Positions 27,207 to 36,023 of a stretch of DNA of 64,000 nt are shown here, one piece after another. The number at the start of each line of letters is the position of its first letter. Within the stretch, counting starts at the first letter, position 1. The stretch is from Maccoyibacter sp900556645 (GTDB taxonomy: Bacteria > Bacillota > Clostridia > Lachnospirales > Lachnospiraceae): NCBI GenBank assembly GCA_958349535.1, contig CATWDJ010000010.1, forward strand, positions 6,636 to 70,635, written 5' to 3'. The translations under genes were made by a program, and so were the position numbers. The notes under the pieces were generated by a model. That model saw nothing but the letters and a program-made list of their open reading frames with translations. It was not told the origin of the DNA and did no database searches.

Positions 27207-27211
27207 CTCAC

Positions 27212-27259
27212 AAAGGCATTATTGCAGAGATATCGAGATCCTGTGGTAGTGTCTTTTTT
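27212..27259 (+). terminator. terminator of tRNA-fMet
   Basis: AAAGGCATTA at 27212-27221 pairs with TAGTGTCTTT at 27247-27256 with two G-T wobbles. Inner arms TTGCAG/CTGTGG extend it, and a T-run to 27259 follows. Confidence 0.75.
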
Positions 27260-27263
27260 GTTG

Positions 27264-28235
27264 TTATAACCATTCCCGATATACCCGCAGTACATTTTTT
27301 CCCAGAAAGTCGTCAATCTCACTTTCGTGAAAGCCGCTTTTTTGCAAAGCGTCAACCAAAAGTTCCATATAAGAGCAATCCTTTAATTCTAAATAATCGT
27401 CGATTCCGTCAAAATCGGAGCCCAGACCTACACAATCCATACCGCCGATTTTGGTGAGATGGCGGATGTGGCGTACAAGGTCCGAGACTCTCCCATAATA
27501 AAGGTTGCCCCTTGTAGGGGCAGTCGTCAGGAAAGGACCGTAGTAATTGATACCGATGACACCGCCCAGATTGGAAATCTGCCGGATTCGTTCATCTGTC
27601 AGGTTGCGTCCCCGGGGACAGAGAGTCCACCCATTAGAGTGACTGGCTACCATAGGTTTCTTTGCCAGTTGGCAGACATCTTCGATTCCTTTGTCCGAAA
27701 GATGAGAGACATCCGGGATGATGCCTAAATGTTCCATCTCCGTTAAAAATTCTATTCCGAGAGGAGTCAATCCCCCTTTTGGAGAACTGCCATCGGCAGG
27801 CTCCCCCGGAGAACCCAAAGAATTCTCATAATTCCATGTAAAAGTCATCATGCGGACACCCAAAGCATAAAATTCCCGTAGCTTTTCTAGACTTCCTTCA
27901 CAGATTTCCCCTTCTTCCAAAGTCAAAAGAGCTGCCAGTTTTCCCTTGTTGCAGCAGTCTATAATATCTTGATAGGTTTTTACCGGAAGAATAAAATCCC
28001 GATTCTTTTCCATTTCTTCATAAAAAAGAGAAATCTGTTCCATTCCGCAGTCATAGGCAGAATCTGTATCCGCTAAATCCACAAAAACAGCAAAATTCTG
28101 AAGAAAATAACCGGATTGTTTCATACGAACAATATCCAGTTGAAAGTCATTTCGATAGAGTTCCGCAGGAATGCCGGATTTTCTTGTATGATAAATTCTG
28201 GAAATGGTGTCGCAATGCATATCTGCAATTTTCAT
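27264..28235 (-). CDS. membrane dipeptidase (peptidase M19 family)
   Basis: Zinc-dependent dipeptidase related to renal dipeptidase, 323 residues. Metal-binding features are ADMHCDT at the N-terminus (the His-x-Asp type site), DVSHLSDKG and ASHSNGW for further His ligands, and GSDFDGID near the C-terminus. There is no signal peptide, so it is probably cytoplasmic and may act on L,D-dipeptides. It is monocistronic. Confidence 0.92.
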   Translation of the reverse strand: MKIADMHCDTISRIYHTRKSGIPAELYRNDFQLDIVRMKQSGYFLQNFAVFVDLADTDSAYDCGMEQISLFYEEMEKNRDFILPVKTYQDIIDCCNKGKLAALLTLEEGEICEGSLEKLREFYALGVRMMTFTWNYENSLGSPGEPADGSSPKGGLTPLGIEFLTEMEHLGIIPDVSHLSDKGIEDVCQLAKKPMVASHSNGWTLCPRGRNLTDERIRQISNLGGVIGINYYGPFLTTAPTRGNLYYGRVSDLVRHIRHLTKIGGMDCVGLGSDFDGIDDYLELKDCSYMELLVDALQKSGFHESEIDDFLGKNVLRVYREWL

Positions 28236-28291
28236 ATAAATGTGTCCTCCATAAACCGTAATGCGATACGCTACATCTTATGCAAATTTAT

Positions 28292-28320
28292 TTGAAAGTT
28301 CCCATGGAATATCCTATAAT
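28292..28320 (+). promoter_or_regulatory. promoter of the sirtuin gene
   Basis: TTGAAA at 28292-28297 and TATAAT at 28315-28320, 17 bases apart, 52 bases before the start codon. Confidence 0.75.
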
Positions 28321-28371
28321 ATTTGAAGAGAGAAGGCAACGGATAACTGGCAGGCGAGGAGGGATTTATTT

Positions 28372-29094
28372 ATGGAAGAAACAGAACAGTTGAAACGCTT
28401 TTTGGATATGGTGCATGAGTCGGATAATATTGTGTTTTTCGGCGGAGCAGGGGTTTCTACCGAAAGCGGAATACCGGATTTTCGGAGTGTGGACGGATTA
28501 TACAATCAGAAATATGATTATCCGCCGGAGACGATTCTAAGCCATACCTTCTATATGAGAAACACGGAAGAGTTCTATCGTTTTTATCGGGATAAAATGC
28601 TGGCATTGGATGCAAAGCCAAACGATGCCCATAAAAAGCTGGCGGAACTGGAGGCACAGGGAAAGGTAAAAGCCGTTATTACCCAGAATATTGATGGACT
28701 CCATCAAGCAGCAGGAAGCAAAAAGGTTTTGGAGCTACATGGAAGTGTTCACAGAAATTACTGTCAGAAATGTCATAAGCTTTATGATGCCAGATATATA
28801 TTGGAATCAGAGGGAATCCCAACCTGTGAGTGCGGAGGCGGTATAAAGCCGGATGTGGTACTTTATGAAGAGGGTTTGGATAACCGCACGATGCAGGAGG
28901 CAGTATATTATATCAGCCAGGCAGATGTGCTGATTATCGGAGGAACTTCTCTGGCGGTCTATCCGGCAGCGGGACTGATTGATTATTATCCGGGAGATAA
29001 ACTGGTACTGATTAACAAATCCACGACACCGATGGACGGCAGGGCAAACCTTGTGCTGCATGAGAGTATCGGAAGTGTATTCCGCAAGATATAG
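28372..29094 (+). CDS. cobB: NAD-dependent protein deacylase (Sir2 family)
   Basis: Removes acetyl or other acyl groups from protein lysines using NAD. The 240 residues carry GAGVSTESGIPDFRS (NAD-binding), TQNIDGLHQAAG, the catalytic His in ELHGSVHRNYC, and a zinc site made by CQKC and CEC. The IGGTSLAVYPAAG segment closes the Rossmann fold. It is followed 8 bases later by a small DUF951 gene in an apparent two-gene operon. Confidence 0.95.
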   Translation: MEETEQLKRFLDMVHESDNIVFFGGAGVSTESGIPDFRSVDGLYNQKYDYPPETILSHTFYMRNTEEFYRFYRDKMLALDAKPNDAHKKLAELEAQGKVKAVITQNIDGLHQAAGSKKVLELHGSVHRNYCQKCHKLYDARYILESEGIPTCECGGGIKPDVVLYEEGLDNRTMQEAVYYISQADVLIIGGTSLAVYPAAGLIDYYPGDKLVLINKSTTPMDGRANLVLHESIGSVFRKI

Positions 29095-29102
29095 GAGGAA
29101 TC

Positions 29103-29303
29103 ATGAACCAATATCAATATGAAGTAGGAGATATTGTAAAATTAAAAAAACAGCACCCTTGCGGCAGCAGTGAATGGGAGATTTTGCGGGTTGGAGCAGA
29201 CTTCCGTTTGAAGTGTATGGGGTGCGGACATCAGATTATGATTGCCCGCCGACAGGTGGAGAAAAATACTAGAGGACTGACGAAAAAGAGTCAGGAACAG
29301 TAA
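29103..29303 (+). CDS. DUF951 family small protein
   Basis: The 66-residue protein matches DUF951: VGDIVKLKKQHPCGSSEWEI followed by RVGADFRLKCMGCGHQIMI. A single CxxC plus an upstream Cys could bind metal, and the fold is predicted to be a small beta barrel that might bind nucleic acid. Its function is unknown. It is often placed shortly before the rpsF operon. AGGAGG precedes the ATG. Confidence 0.85.
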   Translation: MNQYQYEVGDIVKLKKQHPCGSSEWEILRVGADFRLKCMGCGHQIMIARRQVEKNTRGLTKKSQEQ

Positions 29304-29323
29304 CAAATTTTTACAAAAAACAC

Positions 29324-29352
29324 TTGAAAATCAAGCGAATGCATGATATGAT
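29324..29352 (+). promoter_or_regulatory. promoter of the rpsF operon
   Basis: TTGAAA at 29324-29329 and TATGAT at 29347-29352, 17 bases apart. Predicted transcription starts near 29359, giving a leader of about 70 nt. Confidence 0.75.
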
Positions 29353-29358
29353 ATATCC

Positions 29359-29428
29359 TCGTGATATATTATAATTCCTTGCTCCCGCTAAAAGGCAGGG
29401 GCCAGAGACCAAAAGGAGGTACATTCGC
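29359..29428 (+). promoter_or_regulatory. candidate S6:S18 autoregulatory leader
   Basis: The short leader contains GCTCC and GGGGC arms around CGCTAAAAGGCA, just before the AAAGGAGG ribosome site. Ribosomal protein leaders bound by S6:S18 are known upstream of rpsF in many Firmicutes and use a hairpin with a CCG-containing unpaired element. The fit here is by position and general form only. Confidence 0.45.
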
Positions 29429-29719
29429 ATGAACAAGTATGAATTAGCACTCGTTGTGAATGCCAAAATCGAAGACGATGCCAGAGCAGCAGTGGTAGAG
29501 AAAGCAAAAGAGTACATCACTCGCTTTGGAGGCACAATCACAAACGTGGACGAATGGGGTAAGAAGAGATTAGCTTACGAAATTCAGAAAATGAGAGAAG
29601 GATTTTACTACTTCATTCAGTTTGATGCTGAAGCAGGCGTTCCTGCTCAGATAGAAGAAAACGTTCGTATTATGGATAACGTTCTTCGATTCTTATGCGT
29701 TAGAGCAGACGAGGCATAG
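29429..29719 (+). CDS. rpsF: 30S ribosomal protein S6
   Basis: The 96-residue protein starts MNKYELALVVNAKIEDDAR and has the typical ferredoxin-like fold segments, including WGKKRLAYEIQKMREGFYYF and a C-terminal VLRFLCVRADEA. S6 binds the 16S platform together with S18, which is encoded two genes downstream. It has a strong RBS AAAGGAGG. Confidence 0.97.
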   Translation: MNKYELALVVNAKIEDDARAAVVEKAKEYITRFGGTITNVDEWGKKRLAYEIQKMREGFYYFIQFDAEAGVPAQIEENVRIMDNVLRFLCVRADEA

Positions 29720-29738
29720 ATAGAAAAGAGGAAATCGT

Positions 29739-30179
29739 ATGAATAAAGTAATACTGATGGGAAGACTGACAAGAGATCCTGAGGTACGTTACTCTCAGGG
29801 CGAGCAGTCCACAGCCATTGCAAGATATACGTTGGCAGTAGACCGTAGATTCCGTCGTGACGGAGATACACAGACAGCAGATTTCATTAACTGCGTAGCA
29901 TTCGGACGTCAGGGAGAATTTGCAGAGAAATATCTCCGCAAAGGCATTAAAATTGCCATTACCGGAAGAATCCAGACCGGAAGCTATACCAATAAGGATG
30001 GACAGAAGGTTTACACAACGGATGTAGTGGTGGAAGAACAGGAATTTGCAGAGAGCAAGGCAGCAAGTGAAAACAATGGAGGCTTTGCACCGGCAGACCG
30101 TCCGTCACCAAGCAGTGCGGCGGGAGATGGCTTCATGAATATTCCGGACGGAATTGATGAAGAGTTACCATTTAACTAA
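29739..30179 (+). CDS. ssb: single-stranded DNA-binding protein
   Basis: Covers single-stranded DNA in replication and repair. The 146 residues have an N-terminal OB fold (MNKVILMGRLTRDPEVRYS, DFINCVAFGRQGEFAEKYL, GRIQTGSYTNKDG), a flexible glycine/proline/serine linker, and an acidic tip. The tail ends DEELPFN, one residue beyond the usual DDDLPF partner-binding motif. It lies between rpsF and rpsR, as is conserved. Confidence 0.97.
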   Translation: MNKVILMGRLTRDPEVRYSQGEQSTAIARYTLAVDRRFRRDGDTQTADFINCVAFGRQGEFAEKYLRKGIKIAITGRIQTGSYTNKDGQKVYTTDVVVEEQEFAESKAASENNGGFAPADRPSPSSAAGDGFMNIPDGIDEELPFN

Positions 30180-30196
30180 ATAGGAGGTAAATATCA

Positions 30197-30457
30197 ATGG
30201 CTTATAATAAAGCAGATAGAGGCGATGCTCCAATGAGAAGAAGAGGTCCTCATAGAAGAAAAAAAGTTTGTGTTTTCTGTGGAAAAGACAATGTAATTGA
30301 TTACAAAGACGTAAACAAATTAAAAAGATATATCTCTGAGAGAGGTAAAATCTTACCAAGAAGAATCACAGGAAACTGTGCAAAACATCAGAGAGCTCTT
30401 ACCGTTGCTATTAAGAGAGCACGTCACGTTGCATTAATGCCATATGTGACAGACTAA
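30197..30457 (+). CDS. rpsR: 30S ribosomal protein S18
   Basis: The 86 residues are highly basic and include KKVCVFCGKDNVIDYKDVN and the conserved LPRRITGNCAKHQRALTVAI. The VCVFC pair marks the zinc-binding (C+) form. It is the last gene of the operon, before a strong terminator. Confidence 0.97.
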   Translation: MAYNKADRGDAPMRRRGPHRRKKVCVFCGKDNVIDYKDVNKLKRYISERGKILPRRITGNCAKHQRALTVAIKRARHVALMPYVTD

Positions 30458-30483
30458 GAGTCTATATCTAGTGAGCATTTTAG

Positions 30484-30517
30484 CCCCGTACCCAACTAGT
30501 TGTGGTGCGGGGTTTTT
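30484..30517 (+). terminator. terminator of the rpsF operon
   Basis: CCCCGTACC at 30484-30492 pairs with GGTGCGGGG at 30504-30512 (one T-G wobble), followed by five T. Confidence 0.92.
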
Positions 30518-30626
30518 GATTATATTGAACCTGAAAAAATGCTTTAAATTCGGGATTTTTAGTGCTATACTGTATTAGATTAGACCTATTTTGAAAATGG
30601 GGATAATGGCATTAAAAGGAGAGAAT

Positions 30627-32678
30627 ATGAAACGGAATATTAAGCTGAAGGGTCAGTTGCGGAACTACATGTACTGGCCGCTGATATTAACGATACTTCT
30701 TGTTATCTTGAATGTACCGATTTACATGATTAACACAAAATCCGGTGCAGTGGTTAGCTGCTTTACGGTAATTTATTTTGTGATTGTATGTATTTCCTAT
30801 AATTACAACAAACCGGTGCTGGTAAATGAGCTGATAAGTTTTGCTACGCAGTACGGAACGGTACAGAAGAGATTGCTGGATGAATTTGAGATTCCATATG
30901 CATTGCTGGATCACAACGGCAAAGTGCTATGGTTTAATCAAAGTTTTTCCGAGATGACAGAGAAGCCGAAGGATTATCGGAAATCCATCAACGGAATTTT
31001 ACCGGCAGTCACAAAAGAAGTTATCCAGAAAAAAGAAGATGAACAGAACCTACATGTGGAGATGGAGGGAAAGCAGTACAGAATACAGTTGAAAAAGATG
31101 TATTTTGACAGTCTTGCTCCAAAGAGTGATGTAGTATCCTTGGAGGAAAACGAAGATTTTCTGACAGCACTTTATTTGTTTGACGAGACAGAGTTGAATC
31201 GATATATCCGGGCAAACCGAGAGCAAAAGCTGGTTGCTTCTCTGGTTTACATTGATAACTATGAGGAAGTGCTGGATAGTATTGAAGATGTAAAACGTTC
31301 TCTGCTGGTGGCGTTGATTGACCGAAAAGTAAATAAATATTTTTCACAGGTGGACGCCTTGGTTCAGAAGATTGAAAAAGATAAATATTTTATTGTATTC
31401 CAGCACAAATATTTAGAAAAGCTGGAAGGGGATAAATTCAGTCTGATAGAAGATGTCAAGAATGTAAAAGTAGGAAATGAGATGGCGGTTACCCTCAGTA
31501 TCGGAATCGGTTACAATGCGGGAACCTACAACCAGAACTACGATTATGCCCGGGCAGCAATCGACTTGGCATTGGGACGAGGCGGAGATCAGGTTGTAAT
31601 CAAAGAAACTCATCAGATTACTTATTATGGTGGTAAATCTCAGAAGGTTGAGAAAAACACCAGAGTGAAAGCAAGAGTCAAGGCACAGGCACTTCGAGAG
31701 TTGATGGAAACAAGAGACCGGGTGCTTGTAATGGGACATAAAATAGGAGATATTGACTCTTTTGGTGCGGCAATTGGTATTTATTGTGCAGCCAGAGAGC
31801 TGGGAAAACCGGCACATATTGTCATTGATGAGGTTACCACCTCTCTGCGTCCGATTCGGGACTGTTTTACCGCAGAGAAAGGATATCCTGAGGATTTGTG
31901 CATCAGCAGTGAAACCGCATTGCACAAAGTAGACAGCAATTCTCTGGTGATGGTGGTGGATACTAACAAACCGGAGCATACAGAATGTCAGGAGCTTTTA
32001 TCCAAAACCCGTTCCATCGTGGTTTTCGACCATCACAGACAAAGCAGTAATGTAGTGGAGAATTCCATTTTATCTTATATTGAGCCGTATGCATCCTCTA
32101 CCTGTGAGATGATTGCAGAGATGTTACAGTATTTTTCTGAGAACATCAAGCTGGCTCCGGCAGAGGCAGATTGTATTTATGCAGGAATTTTAATCGATAC
32201 CAATAACTTTATGACAAAAACTGGTGTCCGAACCTTTGAGGCAGCCGCGTATCTTCGTCGTTGCGGAGCAGATGTAACCCGTGTGCGGAAAATGCTGCGG
32301 AATGATATGGCGGCTTACAAAGCCAGAGCAGAGGCAGTCCGCCATGCGGAAGTATATCGTGGAAAATTTGCGATTTCCGTATGTCCGGCGGATAAGATAG
32401 AGAGTCCGACAGTGGTAGGGGCACAGGCAGCCAATGAGCTGTTGAATATTATCGGTATCAAAGCATCCTTTGTATTGACACAGTATCAGGACAAAATTTA
32501 TGTAAGCTCCCGTTCTATTGATGAGATTAATGTACAGCTTATTATGGAGCGTTTGGGCGGCGGTGGTCACCTGAGTGTGGCAGGAGCACAGCTTACAGAT
32601 TGCTCCGTGGAGGAAGCAAAGCAGATTATCCAGAATACCTTGGATGAGATGATTGAGGAAGGAGATATTGAAGAATAA
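30627..32678 (+). CDS. gdpP: cyclic-di-AMP phosphodiesterase GdpP
   Basis: Membrane enzyme that breaks down the second messenger c-di-AMP. ATG 30627 is chosen because AAAAGGAGAG (30614-30623) serves it, giving 683 residues. Order: two N-terminal membrane helices (about 15-55), a PAS-like domain, a degenerate GGDEF domain (SIGIGYNAGTYNQNYDYAR region), then DHH with GHKIGDIDSFGA and VFDHHRQS, and DHHA1 with GGGGHLSVAGAQ. It overlaps rplI by one base (TAATG), as in other Firmicutes. Confidence 0.95.
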   Translation: MKRNIKLKGQLRNYMYWPLILTILLVILNVPIYMINTKSGAVVSCFTVIYFVIVCISYNYNKPVLVNELISFATQYGTVQKRLLDEFEIPYALLDHNGKVLWFNQSFSEMTEKPKDYRKSINGILPAVTKEVIQKKEDEQNLHVEMEGKQYRIQLKKMYFDSLAPKSDVVSLEENEDFLTALYLFDETELNRYIRANREQKLVASLVYIDNYEEVLDSIEDVKRSLLVALIDRKVNKYFSQVDALVQKIEKDKYFIVFQHKYLEKLEGDKFSLIEDVKNVKVGNEMAVTLSIGIGYNAGTYNQNYDYARAAIDLALGRGGDQVVIKETHQITYYGGKSQKVEKNTRVKARVKAQALRELMETRDRVLVMGHKIGDIDSFGAAIGIYCAARELGKPAHIVIDEVTTSLRPIRDCFTAEKGYPEDLCISSETALHKVDSNSLVMVVDTNKPEHTECQELLSKTRSIVVFDHHRQSSNVVENSILSYIEPYASSTCEMIAEMLQYFSENIKLAPAEADCIYAGILIDTNNFMTKTGVRTFEAAAYLRRCGADVTRVRKMLRNDMAAYKARAEAVRHAEVYRGKFAISVCPADKIESPTVVGAQAANELLNIIGIKASFVLTQYQDKIYVSSRSIDEINVQLIMERLGGGGHLSVAGAQLTDCSVEEAKQIIQNTLDEMIEEGDIEE

Positions 32679-33124
32679 TGAAAGTTATTTTATTAGAGGA
32701 TGTAAAATCCTTAGGAAAAAAAGGTGAAATTGTAAATGTCAGTGACGGATATGCCCGGAACATGATATTACCAAAAAAGCTGGGTGTAGAAGCCAACAGC
32801 AAGAATCTCAATGATTTAAAATTGCAGAATCAACATGCAGATAAAGTAGCACAGGAAAATTTAGAAAAAGCACAGGCTTTGGCAAAAGAACTGGAAGATA
32901 AGGTCGTAGAGGTTAAGATGAAAGCCGGAGAAGGCGGAAGAACCTTTGGTTCTGTTTCCACCAAAGAAATTGCAGCGGCGGCAAAAGAGCAGTTGGGCTT
33001 GGCTTTGGATAAGAAAAAAATGCAGTTAGAGGAGCCGATTCGTTCCTTTGGATATGTGGACGTTCCGGTAAAGCTTCACACAAAGGTTACAGGAACCTTG
33101 CGTGTAAAAGTAAGTGAAGCATAA
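32678..33124 (+). CDS. rplI: 50S ribosomal protein L9
   Basis: The 148 residues start MKVILLEDVKSLGKKGEIV with the N-domain rRNA-binding motif VSDGYARNMILPKKLGVEA. A long connecting helix and the C-domain (GGRTFGSVSTKEIAAA) follow. It is translationally coupled to gdpP and precedes dnaB by 21 bases. Confidence 0.97.
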   Translation: MKVILLEDVKSLGKKGEIVNVSDGYARNMILPKKLGVEANSKNLNDLKLQNQHADKVAQENLEKAQALAKELEDKVVEVKMKAGEGGRTFGSVSTKEIAAAAKEQLGLALDKKKMQLEEPIRSFGYVDVPVKLHTKVTGTLRVKVSEA

Positions 33125-33145
33125 AAAGATACAAGGAGGTTTCTG

Positions 33146-34477
33146 ATGGAGGAAGCCGTAATTAAAAGAATTATGCCAAACAGCCTGGAGGCGGAGCAGT
33201 CTGTCATCGGTTCCATGATTATGGACAGAGACGCTATCATGGCGGCATCAGAGATATTAATAGCAGAAGATTTTTATCATAAACAATACGGAATTTTATT
33301 TGAGGCAATGTTGGAGCTGTTTGAGGACGGCAAGCCGGTGGATCTGGTAACACTACAGAACCGATTAAAGGAAAAAAACGTACCACCGGAAATCAGCAGT
33401 CTGGAATATGTAAGGGACTTGGTTACTGCAGTGCCAACCTCTGCCAATATCCGGCATTACGCCAATATTGTAAAAGAAAAAGCATTGCTTCGCAGTCTGA
33501 TTCGTACCACCGAAGAGATAGAAAATCTGGCCTACGCACAGAAGGAGCCGGTGGAGGATATTTTGGCGGAGACAGAGAAAAATATTTTCCAATTATTACA
33601 GAATCAGGGCGGCGGAGATTACGTTCCAATCAAGCAGGTAGTCATCAATGCATTGGATAAGATTGAAAAGGCGGCAAAAACCCAGGGAAATGTAACCGGA
33701 ATACCTACCGGATTCATTGATTTGGATTACAAGATGTCAGGCTTGCAGCCTTCGGATTTAATTCTGGTGGCAGCCAGACCTTCCATGGGTAAAACAGCCT
33801 TCGTGTTGAACATAGCACAGTATGTGGCATTCCATGAGGATGAGTGTACCGCTATTTTTAGCTTGGAGATGTCCAAGGAACAGCTGGTAAACCGTCTTTT
33901 TGCACTGGAATCCAGAGTGGATGCACAGCTTTTGCGTTCCGGTAATCTGGCGGATTCCGACTGGGAGAAGCTGATAGAGGGAGCGGGAACCATCGGAAAA
34001 TCCAAACTTATCATAGATGATACGCCGGGTATTTCCATTTCGGAACTTCGCAGTAAATGCAGAAAATATAAATTGGAGCATGACCTAAAGCTGGTAATCA
34101 TCGACTACTTACAGTTGATGACCGGTTCGGGACGGTCAGATTCCAGACAGCAGGAAATCTCGGATATTTCCCGTTCTCTGAAATCTTTAGCCAGAGAATT
34201 AAACGTGCCGGTGATAGCTTTATCCCAGTTAAGCCGTGCGGTGGAGCAGAGACCGGAGCATCGGCCAATGCTTTCCGATTTGCGTGAGTCGGGAGCCATC
34301 GAGCAGGATGCCGATGTGGTAATGTTCATCTATCGTGATGATTACTATAACAAAGACAGCGATATGAAAGGCATCGCAGAGATTAATATTGCAAAACAGA
34401 GAAACGGTCCAATTGGAACCGTAAATCTGGTATGGCTTCCACAGTATACGAAATTTGCAAATATGGAGAAAAAATAA
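33146..34477 (+). CDS. dnaB: replicative DNA helicase
   Basis: Hexameric 5'-3' helicase that unwinds the fork. The 443 residues contain the N-terminal primase-interacting domain (PNSLEAEQSVIGSMIMD), the RecA-like domain with Walker A ARPSMGKTAF, FSLEMSKEQL, Walker B in VIIDYLQLM, and the LSQLSRAVEQR and LRESGAIEQDADVV motifs. No intein is present. It closes the gdpP-rplI-dnaB group and is followed by a large hairpin terminator. Confidence 0.97.
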   Translation: MEEAVIKRIMPNSLEAEQSVIGSMIMDRDAIMAASEILIAEDFYHKQYGILFEAMLELFEDGKPVDLVTLQNRLKEKNVPPEISSLEYVRDLVTAVPTSANIRHYANIVKEKALLRSLIRTTEEIENLAYAQKEPVEDILAETEKNIFQLLQNQGGGDYVPIKQVVINALDKIEKAAKTQGNVTGIPTGFIDLDYKMSGLQPSDLILVAARPSMGKTAFVLNIAQYVAFHEDECTAIFSLEMSKEQLVNRLFALESRVDAQLLRSGNLADSDWEKLIEGAGTIGKSKLIIDDTPGISISELRSKCRKYKLEHDLKLVIIDYLQLMTGSGRSDSRQQEISDISRSLKSLARELNVPVIALSQLSRAVEQRPEHRPMLSDLRESGAIEQDADVVMFIYRDDYYNKDSDMKGIAEINIAKQRNGPIGTVNLVWLPQYTKFANMEKK

Positions 34478-34524
34478 ACAACATAAATCGGGTCAGCACA
34501 GGCAAAAGCTGACATCGGGCGTCA

Positions 34525-34589
34525 AAAAAAGCGACTTTGGACAAGCCTTCCAAAACAGATGGAAAAAAGGCTGTCGAAGCCGCTTTTTT
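34525..34589. terminator. long hairpin terminator after dnaB
   Basis: A region beginning AAAAAAGCGACTT pairs across an imperfect stem with GTCGAAGCCGCTTTTTT, with GCC/GGC inside, ending in six T. The A-run on the left arm would make it usable from both directions. Confidence 0.8.
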
Positions 34590-34617
34590 GCTGTCATTTT
34601 CCCACGATGAAAAATTC

Positions 34618-34645
34618 TTGAAACAAGCCTCTGCTTTGCTATAAT
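34618..34645 (+). promoter_or_regulatory. promoter and structured leader of the MerR-type gene
   Basis: TTGAAA at 34618-34623 and TATAAT at 34640-34645, 16 bases apart. The leader that follows holds CAGATAT (34651-34657) and ATATCTG (34712-34718), which could close a long stem before the RBS. Confidence 0.6.
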
Positions 34646-34742
34646 AAAATCAGATATTGGATAACATCCACACACATAATCCTTCATCGGACAAGCCGGT
34701 GAAATATACTGATATCTGAATAAAAAAGAAGGAGGCTTCCAG

Positions 34743-35333
34743 TTGGAAAAGGAACGATACATAATATCGGATGCTGCACAAATGATTCATGTAGAATCAC
34801 ATGTATTACGTTACTGGGAAGAGGAATTGGATTTGAAGGTGCCGCGAAATGAGCTTGGACACCGTTACTATACAAAAGAGAACATGGAACAATTTCAAAA
34901 GATTAAAGACCTGAAGGAAAAGGGTTATCAATTAAAAGCAATCAAGATGCTGATTCATGGCGAAGCACCCCTTGATATTCCCAATGAGGAGGAAAAAAAT
35001 GTGAAAAAGGAAGTTGCGAACGTGCCACAGAAGATGAATACCGGAATAAAGGTGTCACAGCTGGGACCGGAAGAAAAGATGGAACAATTCCAGAGGCTGA
35101 TGACGGGAATCGTAAAACAGGCCATTGAGGAAAACAATCAGGCACTGGGGATTTCCGTAGGCGAGCAGGTAGGAGAACAGGTGTTAAAAGAAATGAACTA
35201 TCTGATGCGGGAACAGGAGGAGTTGGCAGAAGAGCATTATCGGAAATTGGATGAAGCAATTCGCCAGCACTATAAATCCAAAAAAATTTTTGGCAAATCC
35301 AAAGAGAAATCTTTACAGCCAAAGACCATATAG
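34743..35333 (+). CDS. MerR-family transcriptional regulator-like protein
   Basis: The 196 residues begin with a MerR winged helix (YIISDAAQMIHVESHVLRYW, HRYYTKENMEQFQKIKDLKE). A long charged helical region follows instead of a recognisable effector-binding domain. The start is TTG, set by AAGGAGG seven bases upstream. The C-terminal half (about 95-185) is probably coiled coil with QVGEQV repeats and a basic end. Target and signal are unknown. The gene stands alone with its own promoter and terminator. Confidence 0.82.
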   Translation: MEKERYIISDAAQMIHVESHVLRYWEEELDLKVPRNELGHRYYTKENMEQFQKIKDLKEKGYQLKAIKMLIHGEAPLDIPNEEEKNVKKEVANVPQKMNTGIKVSQLGPEEKMEQFQRLMTGIVKQAIEENNQALGISVGEQVGEQVLKEMNYLMREQEELAEEHYRKLDEAIRQHYKSKKIFGKSKEKSLQPKTI

Positions 35334-35344
35334 GGTAAAAAAAT

Positions 35345-35370
35345 AAAACCGTCACATTTGTGGCGGTTTT
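35345..35370. terminator. bidirectional terminator
   Basis: AAAACCGTCACA and TGTGGCGGTTTT form a 12-bp stem (one T-G wobble) between the MerR-type gene and the convergent ferredoxin gene. Confidence 0.88.
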
Positions 35371-35393
35371 ATTCGTACATGTACGTGTAATAA

Positions 35394-35564
35394 TTATTCT
35401 GCCTCGATTGCTCCTGTAGGACAAGCTCCTGCACAAGTACCACAGTCTACACATGAATTAGCATCGATTTCATATTTGCTATCACCAGCAGAGATAGCTC
35501 CTACTGGACACTCGCCTTCGCAAGTACCGCAATTTACACAAGAATCTGTAATAACGTATGCCAT
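35394..35564 (-). CDS. 2[4Fe-4S] ferredoxin
   Basis: A 56-residue clostridial ferredoxin that carries electrons at low potential in the cytoplasm. Two cluster motifs are complete: CVNCGTCEGECP (about 9-20) and CVDCGTCAGACP (about 38-49), each CxxCxxC...CP. It begins MAYVITDSC, which is typical. AAAGGAGGAAA lies just upstream of the ATG. Convergent with the MerR-type gene, it has no co-transcribed partner. Confidence 0.96.
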   Translation of the reverse strand: MAYVITDSCVNCGTCEGECPVGAISAGDSKYEIDANSCVDCGTCAGACPTGAIEAE

Positions 35565-35757
35565 TTTATTTTCCTCCTTTATTAATGTTAATTACTCATA
35601 ACGAACCCAGTCCGTTTAGACACATTTTATTACAAAAATGCTTCAAATACAAGAGGAAAATACTTTAAACCGGAAATGCATTGAAAAAAATACGAAAAGG
35701 TATTATAATGCATAAGAAAACAGCCTGTGGACAGGCTAAACAAAGGAGGTAAAGCAA

Positions 35758-35964
35758 ATGGCTCAGGTAACAAAATCAACCATGATTGGTGAATTACTCC
35801 GTATAGATGAAGGAATCGCACCGATTCTTTTAGGAATCGGAATGCATTGTCTGGGATGTCCATCCTCACAGATGGAGACCATCGAGCAGGCAGCAGCAGT
35901 TCATGGAGTAGATCCGGACGGATTGGTAGAAGATATTAACAATTATTTAGCAGCTCAGGGCTAA
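35758..35964 (+). CDS. DUF1858 small redox-disulfide protein
   Basis: The 68 residues match the DUF1858 family, often fused or adjacent to hybrid-cluster and other redox enzymes. The central GIGMHCLGCPSSQMETIEQA holds the CxxC pair. The MTKSTMIGEL-like opening and DPDGLVEDINNYL end are typical. AAAGGAGG precedes the ATG. No redox partner gene is adjacent except the nearby divergent ferredoxin. Confidence 0.88.
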   Translation: MAQVTKSTMIGELLRIDEGIAPILLGIGMHCLGCPSSQMETIEQAAAVHGVDPDGLVEDINNYLAAQG

Positions 35965-35974
35965 ACAGAGAGAA

Positions 35975-36017
35975 TAAAAAGGGGACCTTCGGTCGATATG
36001 AACCGGGTCCCTTTTTT
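35975..36017. terminator. terminator between DUF1858 and mecA
   Basis: AAAAAGGGGACC pairs with GGGTCCCTTTTTT around a loop of about 20 nt. It lies between convergent genes and can serve both. Confidence 0.88.
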
Positions 36018-36023
36018 GTTTGC

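Noticed and set aside
31413..31979. 188-codon minus-strand frame inside gdpP
   Set aside because: Low-complexity shadow opposite a clear GdpP coding region.
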